DNA of 64,000 nt from NCBI GenBank assembly GCA_022766165.1, contig QYLO01000002.1, positions 96,787 to 160,786 of the forward strand. The letters run 5' to 3'. A program made the position numbers and the translations under genes. This stretch comes from Candidatus Electrothrix gigas (GTDB lineage: Bacteria; Desulfobacterota; Desulfobulbia; Desulfobulbales; Desulfobulbaceae). A model generated the notes under the pieces. That model was not told where the DNA came from and did no database searches. It was given only the letters and a program-made list of their open reading frames with translations. Positions 16,615-25,850 of the stretch are shown here, one piece after another; within the stretch, counting starts at the first letter, position 1; each line of letters begins with the position of its first letter.

Positions 16615-18591
16615 TTACCCTTTATGCGTTTTTAGCCATTTTTTTTCATTAACATAAAATCTTGTATACACCGGCTGTTTTTCATCTTCGAACAATATAG
16701 GTAACGGCATTGTCTCGCTGTCTATTATTTTTGACAGAATTGAAAACAACGGTGGGGATTTTAGGTAATTGAAAATGTTAGACTCAGCTTCAGCAAATGA
16801 CGAATAAAACTTTTTTGTAATGTTTGGCTTACAAAAACCATCATCAGAAATTTCTACCAAGAAATCTTGTTTACCAGTAAAATAATTGAACAATATGTAC
16901 ATATCGACTACGGGAACACCACGAACAGGCACACCTACCCCATGATGCAAATTTGTAAGTACGAGAGGGATCACATTGATGTTCGATCCTGATAAATGCT
17001 CATATTTTATATATCTTTTTCTAAATTCATTAATGTTCGTTTTAACAAAGTCAGCTTTTCTCTCTACTTGGCTTGATGCACCATCAAGTATTTCATAATA
17101 TTTGTACGTTTCAAGTGCTGTTGCAGGATAAAATGAACATTTTATTTCACCGATAACTACTGTGTCTCCAAAAATAAATATAAAGTCAATTTCTTCGGAT
17201 TGGTTACCTAGCACGACTTTACCTGAATCAATTATTGCATTCTGAAAGTACTGAGTATTTTTGCAGTGTTTTGAAACCTCTTCGATAAAATATTTTTCAT
17301 ACATAAAACCACGAACACTAAGATCAATCCCTCCTGTTTTCATCCAATACTCAATTGATCTAATTAAATTTGGCACCATCAATGCTGGCAAGACAAATGT
17401 TACAACTGAATCAGATATAGGTATTATCGGTTTATGCCAAATATCATCTCTGACAGAGCCGCTAAATGTTAACGTGTTTATTGCATTATTGATTTTTTGA
17501 ATTGATAACCCAGTTGTTTTTTTTAGTGCGGCGATGAGATCAAGTTTCGAAAACAACGGTGAGTATTGTAAAAGCTTATTGCTTTTTTTAACACTCGTAT
17601 CCTTGGGGCTATTGCTTGCGATAATTTTACCTAATGATTGCAAAACTCTATGAATGCTGATTAGTTCCCTGATATTTATTCCATTCAGTTTTGGTAAAGG
17701 CTCAATTAATATCTCGTTCCAATATATTTCCTCAGCATACAATCCAGCAACAAAGGCATGATCTGGGTATTTAGTATCCTTATTCCTTCCGACCTTTAGT
17801 ATTTTCTTCCCTTTCTTTCTGGTAATATTAGTTATTATCAATCTGTCTATTTCTTTACTTTTTAGAAGTGGTGGCAGTTTTTTCCAAATATCCATACTGC
17901 GAAACGTCATTTCCATTAATAACGTGCCAATTCTGTGTCGGCTTAATACTTGAGAAAGATATTCACTAGTAGCAGGTGGCCTAATATTGTCATATGTATC
18001 TTTTTCATCTACGTACCACTCATTCCATAGGCAATCACTCCAGAACTCAGAATACATGTCATAAAGACTAGCCAAATTAGCTTTGTATCTTAATATTTCA
18101 ATAATTTCTAAATCAGATAATTGAATTGAGTTGTCAAGAATGTGGCCATTAAACAAATCAGCCAAAGGGTATCTGATAGCACTTACTATTGTTTCAATTA
18201 CAGACACAGGATTTATTTCATACCCACCTGGACCAATAGGTATTTTTTTCTCAATTAGTTCGCCAGCTAGATTTATACTTGTTTTAGATTTTTTATTTTT
18301 GTCTATATGTTCTATAGATACATTGTATTCTCGATTAATTAAGCCGACATATAAACGAATCAGGATTTCTTTCTCAAAAGGAATATTTTTAAGGTCATTG
18401 AGTTTCTGGCGAATCCCATTTAGTTTTTTGTCAAACCACAATCCAGAAAAGTATATAGTTTCATCACTTACACTTTGCTCTCCAAAATTCTGATAATCTT
18501 CTCGCCATTTTTGCTCCGAGAAGCCTCTCTGTGTTGGATGTTTTATCTTAGATTGTCTTACTTTATCAGTGAACGATGATTGTATGGGCAT
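16615..18591 (-). CDS. Large AT-rich protein with C-terminal PD-(D/E)XK nuclease motif
   Basis: The 658-residue product matches no family I can name. Around residues 425-490 it has the layout of a PD-(D/E)XK nuclease: helix RGFMYEKYFIEEV, then EEIDFIFIF (D469), then VVIGEIKC (E482, K484), then a basic helix with QVERKADFVK. The N-terminal 400 residues are helical, without signal peptide or membrane segments. Base composition is clearly more AT-rich than mutS, and codon use is AT-ending, which suggests transfer. The gene lies exactly between the resident mutS and the duplicated mutS 3' end. A defence nuclease or mobile-element protein is the leading guess. Confidence 0.75.
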   Translation of the reverse strand: MPIQSSFTDKVRQSKIKHPTQRGFSEQKWREDYQNFGEQSVSDETIYFSGLWFDKKLNGIRQKLNDLKNIPFEKEILIRLYVGLINREYNVSIEHIDKNKKSKTSINLAGELIEKKIPIGPGGYEINPVSVIETIVSAIRYPLADLFNGHILDNSIQLSDLEIIEILRYKANLASLYDMYSEFWSDCLWNEWYVDEKDTYDNIRPPATSEYLSQVLSRHRIGTLLMEMTFRSMDIWKKLPPLLKSKEIDRLIITNITRKKGKKILKVGRNKDTKYPDHAFVAGLYAEEIYWNEILIEPLPKLNGINIRELISIHRVLQSLGKIIASNSPKDTSVKKSNKLLQYSPLFSKLDLIAALKKTTGLSIQKINNAINTLTFSGSVRDDIWHKPIIPISDSVVTFVLPALMVPNLIRSIEYWMKTGGIDLSVRGFMYEKYFIEEVSKHCKNTQYFQNAIIDSGKVVLGNQSEEIDFIFIFGDTVVIGEIKCSFYPATALETYKYYEILDGASSQVERKADFVKTNINEFRKRYIKYEHLSGSNINVIPLVLTNLHHGVGVPVRGVPVVDMYILFNYFTGKQDFLVEISDDGFCKPNITKKFYSSFAEAESNIFNYLKSPPLFSILSKIIDSETMPLPILFEDEKQPVYTRFYVNEKKWLKTHKG

Positions 18592-18631
18592 TTAATTGAC
18601 CAATATGAGGATTAAAGGCTACAACTCGGTT

Positions 18632-21328
18632 TTAGTCTCCCTCCAGCACCCCAACCAACTCATACAACAACTCCTGAGCCTGCCGAGGAGTAAGTTCATC
18701 AGGATCAACCTCCTTTAACCGAGTCCGCAAGGGATCTTCCTTGGCTGAAAAAAGGCTCATCTGGCAGGACTGCTGTTCTTGCTGTTCTGGCCGTTTCTTT
18801 GGAGAGATGGCAATGCTTGGTTCCCCGGTTGCGGTAAACTCGCCCTGTTCAATATTGGTGAGAATCTCCTGCGCCCGCTCAACCACCTGAGCTGGTACGC
18901 CAGCAAGGGCCGCTACTTGAATACCATAGCTGCGGCTGGCAGCTCCTTGAACCAGCTTGTGGAGAAAATGGATACGGTTGTCCTGCTCCCGCACCGCAAT
19001 GGAGTAGTTCTGAATCCGCTCGTGGGTAGTGGCCAGATCAGTCAGCTCGTGGTAATGGGTGGCGAACATGGTCTTGACTCCGCACCCGTTTTTATCAGCC
19101 AGCTCTTCAGCCACGGCCCAGGCAATGGCCAGGCCGTCATAAGTGGAAGTGCCGCGTCCGATTTCATCCAGGATTACGAGGCTATGCTCAGTGGCGTTGT
19201 TGAGAATATTAGCGGTCTCATTCATCTCCACCATAAAGGTGGACTGGCCCCGGCGCAGGTCATCCATTGCCCCGACCCGGGTAAAGATGCGATCCACAAT
19301 GCCGATTTCTGCCCGGTCTGCTGGTACAAAGCTACCAATATGGGCCATAAGTACAATCAGGGCGGTCTGGCGCAGGACCGTGGACTTGCCAGCCATATTG
19401 GGGCCAGTGATGATGAGCAGCTCGTTCTCCTCCTGATCCAGGGTGACATTATTAGGCACAAAGCTGCCCGGATCAAGGGAACGCTCAATCACAGGATGGC
19501 GGCCTTCAACGATGTTCACATGACGTTGCTCTGTGATAACTGGCTTGGTGTACTGGTAACGGTCTGCTGCTCTGGCCAGGCTGACCAAAAAGTCAGTACG
19601 GGCAATACAGAGGGCCGCTGCCAGCAGACGTTCGCTTTGCGAGGCAATCTTTTCCCGGATTTCAAGGAACAGGCTGTATTCCAGAGTAAGCCGCTTTTCC
19701 TGAGCCGTGGAGATCTTATTTTCCAGCTCTTTCAGTTCCGGGGTAATAAAACGTTCTGCATTGACCAGGGTCTGCTTGCGGATAAAGTCCTCTGGCAGCT
19801 CTCCTTTATGGGCCCGGCTGACCTCAAAGAAGTAGCCAAACACCTTGTTAAACCCTACCTTGAGCTTGGCAATGCCGGTGCGTTCCCGTTCCTTGGCCTC
19901 CAGATTGAGGATGAGCTGTTTTCCGTCTCGCAGGAGATGAATCAGCTCGTCCAGTTCTTCATGAAAGCCCTCCCGGATCAGGCGGCCCTCCCGCAGAGTG
20001 ATCGGTGCATCATCACGGATGGCCTTATAGATCAACTCGTGCAGGTCAAACAGGGGATCAAGCTCCATGCCGATCTCTTGCAGGAGACTGCCAGGGGTAT
20101 TCATGAGCAGTTTCTTCAGCTCAGGAAGCTGGCCCAAAGAATGCTTGAGTGCGGCCATGTCCCGTGCATTGCCCTGTCCCAGAATGAGGCGACTACAGAG
20201 GCGTTCAATATCATAGATACCGGCAAGCAGTACCTGAAGCTCCCGGCGCAGCAGGGTATCTTTGAGCAGGATATTCACGGCAGTGAGCCGCTGTTCGATT
20301 TTTTCCTGATCCTGGAGTGGAAAGAGCAGGCGTTGCCGCAGCAGACGGGCACCCATAGGGGTAGAGGTCAGATCAAGGACCGAGAGCAAAGAGCCCTTGC
20401 GCTTGCCGCCGATAATGGTCTCAGTCAGTTCCAGGTTGCGGCGCGAGGATTCATCAATGATCAGAAAACCGGACCGGGTGAGTTGACTGAGTTGGCGGAT
20501 ATAGGAGAGCTCAGTCTTCTGGGTTTCCTGGATATAGGTGAGCAAGGCACCACTGGCGCAGATGCCCGCGTCCATGTCCTGACAACCAAAGCCTGCCAGG
20601 GAGGTGGTGTTAAAATGCTCGTTCAGGGTGGTGAAAGCTGTTTCATAGTCAAAAAACCATGCCTGTCGTTCGGTGAGACAGAGGCCAGGCAGCAGGGTGG
20701 TCAAGGTCTCAGTGAGTGAGAGTAACGCTTCTGTTTCCTCATCAGCCAGGAGCAGCTCTGCCGGTTGCATCCGGGTAATTTCATCAAGCACCGGGTCAAG
20801 GTTTTCATCGAGCAGTGGGATCTCGCTGATCAGAAAATTACCAGTGGAGACATCAAGAAAGCTCAGGCCGATCTTGAGGATTTTTTTTCGTTTCCAAGCC
20901 GCTGTCAGGGCGCAGACAAAGGTGTTGCTCTTCTCGTCCAAAAGCTGCTCATCCGTGGTCACGCCCGGACTCACCACCCGGACCACTTCCCGTTTGACAA
21001 TGCCCTTGGCCTGCTTGGGATCTTCAGCCTGCTCGCAGATCGCCACCCGATAGCCAGCCTTGACCATTTTACTCAGATAGCCAGACACTGCATGATAGGG
21101 TACCCCGCACATGGGTACCTGGTTTTTATCGCCCTTATTACGGGAGGTCAGGGTGATGCCCAGTACCCGCGAGGCGGTCTCGGCATCCTCAAAGAACATC
21201 TCATAAAAGTCGCCCATCCGGTAAAACAAAATGGTGCCGGGATGCTGCTCCTTGATTTCCAGGTACTGGCGGAGCATGGGGGTTATCTTGGGGGCAGCGG
21301 GTTGGGTCGAGGTCTTCTTGGTGGTCAT
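18632..21328 (-). CDS. mutS: DNA mismatch repair protein MutS
   Basis: The 898-residue protein recognises mismatches and signals to MutL. The mismatch-binding motif is the normal G-D-F-Y-E-M-F (MGDFYEMFFEDA, residues 38-49). The C-terminal ABC-type ATPase has Walker A GPNMAGKST (from residue 642), Walker B VILDEIGRGTSTYDG and the ATHYHEL switch. Length is slightly above the 850-880 typical. The start MTTKKTSTQPAAPKITPM gives a short disordered lead. Parts of its 3' end are duplicated in diverged form at 16040-16572 and 14412-14480. Confidence 0.97.
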   Translation of the reverse strand: MTTKKTSTQPAAPKITPMLRQYLEIKEQHPGTILFYRMGDFYEMFFEDAETASRVLGITLTSRNKGDKNQVPMCGVPYHAVSGYLSKMVKAGYRVAICEQAEDPKQAKGIVKREVVRVVSPGVTTDEQLLDEKSNTFVCALTAAWKRKKILKIGLSFLDVSTGNFLISEIPLLDENLDPVLDEITRMQPAELLLADEETEALLSLTETLTTLLPGLCLTERQAWFFDYETAFTTLNEHFNTTSLAGFGCQDMDAGICASGALLTYIQETQKTELSYIRQLSQLTRSGFLIIDESSRRNLELTETIIGGKRKGSLLSVLDLTSTPMGARLLRQRLLFPLQDQEKIEQRLTAVNILLKDTLLRRELQVLLAGIYDIERLCSRLILGQGNARDMAALKHSLGQLPELKKLLMNTPGSLLQEIGMELDPLFDLHELIYKAIRDDAPITLREGRLIREGFHEELDELIHLLRDGKQLILNLEAKERERTGIAKLKVGFNKVFGYFFEVSRAHKGELPEDFIRKQTLVNAERFITPELKELENKISTAQEKRLTLEYSLFLEIREKIASQSERLLAAALCIARTDFLVSLARAADRYQYTKPVITEQRHVNIVEGRHPVIERSLDPGSFVPNNVTLDQEENELLIITGPNMAGKSTVLRQTALIVLMAHIGSFVPADRAEIGIVDRIFTRVGAMDDLRRGQSTFMVEMNETANILNNATEHSLVILDEIGRGTSTYDGLAIAWAVAEELADKNGCGVKTMFATHYHELTDLATTHERIQNYSIAVREQDNRIHFLHKLVQGAASRSYGIQVAALAGVPAQVVERAQEILTNIEQGEFTATGEPSIAISPKKRPEQQEQQSCQMSLFSAKEDPLRTRLKEVDPDELTPRQAQELLYELVGVLEGD

Positions 21329-21361
21329 GATGAAGTTTTATTAATCAGATCTTCCGGTGAA

Positions 21362-21631
21362 TTATCGCGGGAAATACCTGTAGATTTCTTTCCGATGCAG
21401 GCAGCGGACAAAGATAAGCTCATTATCAACGAATTCCAGTCCTATCCTGTAATCGCCTATGCGGACACGAAAGAATGTGTCGTATCCTTTGAGCTTTTTC
21501 ACTTGCCTGACAGCAGATAAGTTTTCAGCCTCTTTGCAGAAAAAGATAAGTTCCTTAATTCTCTTTAACAGTTTGCCGTTCTTTATGCGCAGCAGGTCTT
21601 TGGAGAATCTCGCTTCAAATCTGACATTCAT
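21362..21631 (-). CDS. RelE/ParE-superfamily toxin
   Basis: The 89-residue basic protein has the RelE fold signature: FEARFSKDLLRI at the N-terminus, VRQVKKLKGYDTFFRVRIGDYRIGLEF in the core and VRCLHRKEIYRYFP at the end. These proteins usually act as ribosome-dependent mRNA interferases. It overlaps the upstream antitoxin gene by 4 bases, the standard layout of a type II pair. Confidence 0.88.
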   Translation of the reverse strand: MNVRFEARFSKDLLRIKNGKLLKRIKELIFFCKEAENLSAVRQVKKLKGYDTFFRVRIGDYRIGLEFVDNELIFVRCLHRKEIYRYFPR

Positions 21632-21837
21632 TCCGTTGCCCTGTCAAGGATGGATAAAACTTCGTCTTCTGAAACAAAATCGTTGGTTCTACCTTCGGCA
21701 ATGGCATTTGCCATACCGACCTCCTCCAGTGCTTCCAGCAGAATGTCATAAATGAGGTCTCGCTTGCTTTTGAGTAGCTCTATCATTACTTCGGTGAGCA
21801 GCTCTTTGGTTTTTTCGTCACTGATAGAAAGTTCCAT
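21628..21837 (-). CDS. Antitoxin of the RelE-type pair
   Basis: The 69-residue acidic, helical protein (MELSISDEKTKELLTEVMIE) lies directly before the toxin gene with a 4-base overlap. Ending in SEDEVLSILDRATE, it resembles small acidic antitoxins seen with RelE toxins in Desulfobulbaceae and cyanobacteria. It is the first gene of the pair and would be expected to autoregulate it. Confidence 0.8.
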   Translation of the reverse strand: MELSISDEKTKELLTEVMIELLKSKRDLIYDILLEALEEVGMANAIAEGRTNDFVSEDEVLSILDRATE

Positions 21838-21980
21838 GCTGAGTTACCTTGTGTATTGTTCGTTGTGGAGACTGCGATCGACGGCAGCAGTCTGAAAGTG
21901 GCATCGTAAGCTGGTATCTTTATATTATTCCAGAAAACAGACGGTAATGCACGAAATAAGAACTTGGTTCTTTCTTCATG

Positions 21981-22111
21981 AAGTCACCAGTGAGTTTCGG
22001 GGAAACTCAGGAGTAAGTTCCGACCAAACTTACCAGTAAGTTCTTGGCAAACTCACTGGTGAGTTCCTGACAAACTCAGGAGTAAGTTCTCTCCAAACTC
22101 ACTGGTGAGTT
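21981..22111. repeat. 23-bp tandem array of palindromic units
   Basis: About 5.6 copies of a 23-base unit of the form AAACTCAGGAGTAAGTTCxxxxx or AAACTCACTGGTGAGTTCxxxxx run head to tail. Each unit holds its own inverted repeat (AACTCAC/GTGAGTT, AACTTAC/GTAAGTT), and the 5-base spacers vary. The array ends at the TAA stop of the Roco gene, so it occupies that gene's 3' untranslated region, between it and the toxin-antitoxin pair. Confidence 0.9.
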
Positions 22112-24424
22112 TTATTTGTTCTGCCTGCGCTTTTGCCTCTGCCGTTCCAGCAGCTTTTCAAAAAAGCCCTTGAGGTTGAGCTTGATGCCGACCATAGGGA
22201 CAGTCCATTCCGGTTCAACAAGCTCGGTGAGCATTTCCACCCATGTTGTCGTATCCTGCGGACTGGCCTTCTCCGCCACTCGTGCCAGCTCCTCCTTATC
22301 CTTGGGCTGTACCAGACCGAGCAGCTCATGCACGCTGTATTTCTTGCTGGTTCCCTCTGGTATATAATAGGGGATGTTCTCCTTGGCATAGTTCAGCAGG
22401 GTCTCGTAGTCGGCAGTACGCTGCGGGTCATCCGGCATGGGAACCCGCTCGCTGACCGTGAGCTTCTCAAAGCTGGAGTTGATGTCGGTGAGCAGGTAGC
22501 GGAGATAGTGCAGATACTCCCTTGGGGTCTCGCCATGCACCCAGATATTGATCCGTCGTGCCTCCACATCCGCCTTGACCACAGCCTGTGCCCCGCTCCG
22601 CTTGTCCGCCAGCAGTACGCCGGTGCGCCAGCGGGTGTCCTTATGAATATCCCTATGCACCTTGACCATGAAGCGGGGAAAGACCGAGGGCGGCAGGAAG
22701 TCAGGATAATGGAGGGCGAAGCGCAGTGAGCCGTCCTTGGTAAAGGCAAGCTCCGGTTCCGGCACTGGCAGAAGCTGGGGAATGAGCACTGCCTCCTTGC
22801 CCACCGGGTAGCACAGCTCGAACTTCTGCATCAGGCGCATGATGAAAGGGTGCGTCTCCTGCGGGCAGCAATAGCGTTTTCTGGCCGGTCGTCCGATCCA
22901 GGACAGGGTACGTTCAGTCAGCGGGACAGGTTGCTCCTTGAGAATCTCCTCCAGGGCATTAAGGTGCAGAATGCCTTTACTGTCCGCCATCTCTTCCGCC
23001 GTGATAATCTTATAGACCGCCTCAGTGACCCAGACCGGATCAAGCACATGCATGCTCTTTAGGTCAAGCTCCCGGAAATGCACAGCCACGCCCAGATCAT
23101 GGAGAAAGTCCGCCAGGATCTCCCGGCTCTCCTTGCCAATGATGCCTGCCTCGGCACAATAGCCCCTGTATTCCTCCACGCTGATGTAGGGCTGCTGCAT
23201 CTGCTCCAGCCTGCGCTTGACCGCAAACCACGTTCCCGGCCAGACCGTACCGATCATCTCCACCGCAGCCAGCTCTTCCTGTAGGGCTGTTTTGAACGCA
23301 GAAACGCCCTTGCCAGTCTTGCAGGAGATACGGAAGAAATCACGAATGCCTGGATACTTTTCCAGCAGGAAAGGCCGATTGACATCAAAGGAGGCGTTGT
23401 TGTCTATCTTGTTGAGTACGATCAGCACGGGCGAGCTGCCGCCGAAGGCTTCGACATGCCGCAGCCAGTATTCCGTGCGCTCATCCTTGCGGCTGTCAAG
23501 CACCAGCACATAGAGGCTCCGCTTGGACAGGAAGAACTGATGGGTGGCGTGCTGGATCTCCTGACCGCCAAAGTCCCAGACATTGGCCCTGATCTGCTTG
23601 CCCGCACATTCCGGGTCCCAGCCCTGGATGCTGATGCCGTGGGTGGTGTCCTCGTGCTCGTCAAAAGGCTGGCCGAGGAGCTGCCTGACAAGCGAGGTCT
23701 TGCCTGCGGCCCCGTCACCGATCAGAAGCACCTTGACCTCGTTGAGAGGTTGTCTGCCTTTTTCCAGGGCGGCAAAATACTTCCGTATCGACTTAATCCC
23801 TTGCTCGGCGATTTCAGGCGGCGGGGAGATGAGAGGGTTGTCGTGGAGCCAAAGCTTCGTCAGGTTGGTGAGCTGGCCGATTTCCGGTGGCAGGCTGCTG
23901 AGTTTATTATTGAAGAGAACGAGTATTTGTAGATTTGTTAGCTGACCGATTTCTGGCGGCAGGGTGGTGAGCTGGTTGCCGCTGAGGTCAAGCTTCGTCA
24001 GGCTGGTGAGCTGGCCGATTTCCGGCGGCAGGCTGGTGAGCTGATTGTAGCCGAGGTGAAGCCACGTCAGCTTCGTGAGCTGGCTGATTTCCGGCGGCAG
24101 GTTGCTCAACTCGTTGCCACTGAGGTTAAGCTCCTTCAGACTGGTAAGCTGGAACAGCTCTGGCGGCAGACTGCTGAGTTTAGTGCTGATTGTTGGGTTT
24201 GCAGATGTCCAAGAAGGAATGAATAATCCATTATTGCTGCTCAAGTCAAGCTCAGTTGCCCCACTTACCTTGGCCTCTTCTATCTGTTTCAACACTTCAG
24301 CCGTCCGAGAACAAGGAGGGAATAATTCCTCATCTCCGCTAAAGTCAAACTCAACAGTTTCAAGTGCCTTAGCCCTGCTTGCCTTGGCTTCACGTATCTT
24401 CTTTAGCAGTTCTTTAATCGTCAT
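22112..24424 (-). CDS. Leucine-rich-repeat Roco GTPase (Roc-COR)
   Basis: The 770-residue protein has leucine-rich repeats at about 85-205 (repeats of LPPEIGQLTxLxxLxLxxN), then a Ras-like Roc domain: Walker A GDGAAGKTS (236-244), G3 DFGGQE (284-289), G4 NKID (338-341). A COR-like region follows (about 410-600), then a C-terminal domain of about 170 residues I cannot assign. Bacterial Roco proteins are GTPases that dimerise through COR; physiological roles are largely unknown. No membrane segment. The final basic tail is QRQKRRQNK. It has its own upstream region with a tiny ORF. Confidence 0.93.
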   Translation of the reverse strand: MTIKELLKKIREAKASRAKALETVEFDFSGDEELFPPCSRTAEVLKQIEEAKVSGATELDLSSNNGLFIPSWTSANPTISTKLSSLPPELFQLTSLKELNLSGNELSNLPPEISQLTKLTWLHLGYNQLTSLPPEIGQLTSLTKLDLSGNQLTTLPPEIGQLTNLQILVLFNNKLSSLPPEIGQLTNLTKLWLHDNPLISPPPEIAEQGIKSIRKYFAALEKGRQPLNEVKVLLIGDGAAGKTSLVRQLLGQPFDEHEDTTHGISIQGWDPECAGKQIRANVWDFGGQEIQHATHQFFLSKRSLYVLVLDSRKDERTEYWLRHVEAFGGSSPVLIVLNKIDNNASFDVNRPFLLEKYPGIRDFFRISCKTGKGVSAFKTALQEELAAVEMIGTVWPGTWFAVKRRLEQMQQPYISVEEYRGYCAEAGIIGKESREILADFLHDLGVAVHFRELDLKSMHVLDPVWVTEAVYKIITAEEMADSKGILHLNALEEILKEQPVPLTERTLSWIGRPARKRYCCPQETHPFIMRLMQKFELCYPVGKEAVLIPQLLPVPEPELAFTKDGSLRFALHYPDFLPPSVFPRFMVKVHRDIHKDTRWRTGVLLADKRSGAQAVVKADVEARRINIWVHGETPREYLHYLRYLLTDINSSFEKLTVSERVPMPDDPQRTADYETLLNYAKENIPYYIPEGTSKKYSVHELLGLVQPKDKEELARVAEKASPQDTTTWVEMLTELVEPEWTVPMVGIKLNLKGFFEKLLERQRQKRRQNK

Positions 24425-24463
24425 AGCCTGCGCACCTCATACATTGACTACTTCTGCAATCCG

Positions 24464-24541
24464 TTACGACCTTGCAGAGACAAGCCGCTGGATAATATAT
24501 GCGCCGTATATCGGTACAGTCCACTTTGCAAATGGTTTCAT
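24464..24541 (-). CDS. Possible 25-residue peptide upstream of the Roco gene
   Basis: An ATG at 24541 follows a very strong ribosome-binding site (GGGAGGGAGAG, 6 bases away) and opens a 25-codon frame beginning MKPFAKWTVPIYGAYIIQRL and ending in TAA. It could be a small membrane-associated peptide, an upstream regulatory ORF or the stump of a lost gene. In 24542-24858, up to fabD, I see no other gene. Confidence 0.35.
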   Translation of the reverse strand: MKPFAKWTVPIYGAYIIQRLVSARS

Positions 24542-24858
24542 GTCGTTCTCTCCCTCCCACATGATTTCCTAGGAATTAAAAACGTTTTGATTGGCAAGAG
24601 TAGAGGGAGGCACTGCTTTTGTCAAGAGGATATCAGGGCAGCACAATTCAATGGGTTAAATGTTCTGATGTTAAAATGAGTTAACAGTTAAATCAAGCAG
24701 AGCCAGTGCCTTTTCCGCTCTTTCCAAGAAAAAATATCCTTTTGCAGAAAAAGACATTACAAGTATAATCGGCCATAGACGGCAAGCTATGAATTGCCGA
24801 CATCCCAACAACCCAAAAACAGTTCATTCAACCACGTAACACCAGATAGAAACAATTC

Positions 24859-25809
24859 ATGAAAAAAACAGCATTACTTTTTCCCGGTCAGGGATCACAA
24901 TACATTGGCATGGGTCAAGCACTGATTGAAGCAGATCAAGAAGCAGCCGAATTAATGGCAATGGCAGAAGAAGTTTCAGGGTTTTCTTTAAAGAAGCTCT
25001 GTTGTGAAGGGCCAATCAAGGATCTGACCAGGGTCTTACATTTACAGCCCGCTTTAACAGCCATCAACCTGATGTGCTGGCAGCAACTCAACAAAGCCCT
25101 GCCTGATCTCGTTCCTGCCTATGCTGGTGGACACTCTCTTGGAGAGTATTCTGCCCTGCAAGCGGCTGGCGTGTTATCTGCCAAAGACACTATGACCCTG
25201 GTGACCAAACGTGGCGAATTTATGGAGCGTGAAGGTGCAGCCAATCCAGGTGGTATGCTGGCAGTGCTTGGTTTGACTGTTGAAGAGATCGACAGCCTGC
25301 TCACAACCTACAGCGGCCCTGGAGTCGTGGTGGTGGCCAATCATAATGCAGAGCAGCAGATCATTATTTCCGGGGATCAGGAAGGGCTGGATGGTTTCAG
25401 TCAGGTCTGTAAAGAAAACGGAGCCCAAAAAGTCGTCCCTCTGAAGGTCTCTGTGGCCAACCACAGTCCTCTTGTTGCCGGTGCAGTGGAAGATTTTTCT
25501 GCATGTATGGCAGCTATCCAGTTTCACTCCCCGCAGATACCAGTTCTGTTTAATGTAACCGCCTCACTGGAAAATCAGCCAACAACCATTCGGGAGATCA
25601 TGAGTCGGCAGATTATCTCACGGGTCCGCTGGTATGAGTCTATGCAGCGCATGATTGACGATGGGGTAGAGGTCTTTGTTGAACTTGGTCCCAAAAAAGT
25701 TCTTACCGGTATGCTGCGCAAGATTCTTCCCCGTAAAAGCCCTGTGACCTGTATTCAGGCAGATACTCCTGAATTGCTGGAAAAGGCCGCTGAAATTATT
25801 GCGGCATAA
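24859..25809 (+). CDS. fabD: Malonyl-CoA:ACP transacylase
   Basis: FabD loads malonyl groups onto acyl carrier protein for fatty-acid synthesis. The 316-residue protein has the entry motif FPGQGSQ (residues 8-14), the nucleophile elbow GHSLGEYSAL, the substrate-binding arginine in TKRGEFME, and the catalytic histidine region SVANHSPL. Length is normal. No other fab gene is adjacent, which is unusual, since fabD often sits with fabH and fabG. Confidence 0.95.
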   Translation: MKKTALLFPGQGSQYIGMGQALIEADQEAAELMAMAEEVSGFSLKKLCCEGPIKDLTRVLHLQPALTAINLMCWQQLNKALPDLVPAYAGGHSLGEYSALQAAGVLSAKDTMTLVTKRGEFMEREGAANPGGMLAVLGLTVEEIDSLLTTYSGPGVVVVANHNAEQQIIISGDQEGLDGFSQVCKENGAQKVVPLKVSVANHSPLVAGAVEDFSACMAAIQFHSPQIPVLFNVTASLENQPTTIREIMSRQIISRVRWYESMQRMIDDGVEVFVELGPKKVLTGMLRKILPRKSPVTCIQADTPELLEKAAEIIAA

Positions 25810-25810
25810 G

Positions 25811-25850
25811 GCATTAATGCATTAAGGCATTAAGACATTAAGACATACGC
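25811..25850 (+). repeat. Short degenerate GCATTAAG repeat after fabD
   Basis: The bases after the fabD stop repeat GCATTAA and ACATTAAG units four to five times. It is a simple-sequence tract. The remainder of the 264-base gap before ffh shows no gene. Confidence 0.55.

Noticed and set aside
18779..20719. 646-codon forward ORF
   Set aside because: It is antisense to mutS, whose reading is beyond doubt. Long shadows are expected opposite a GC-skewed gene.
21981..22111. CRISPR-like array
   Set aside because: Units are 23 bases with 5-base spacers, far too short for CRISPR, and no cas gene is present.
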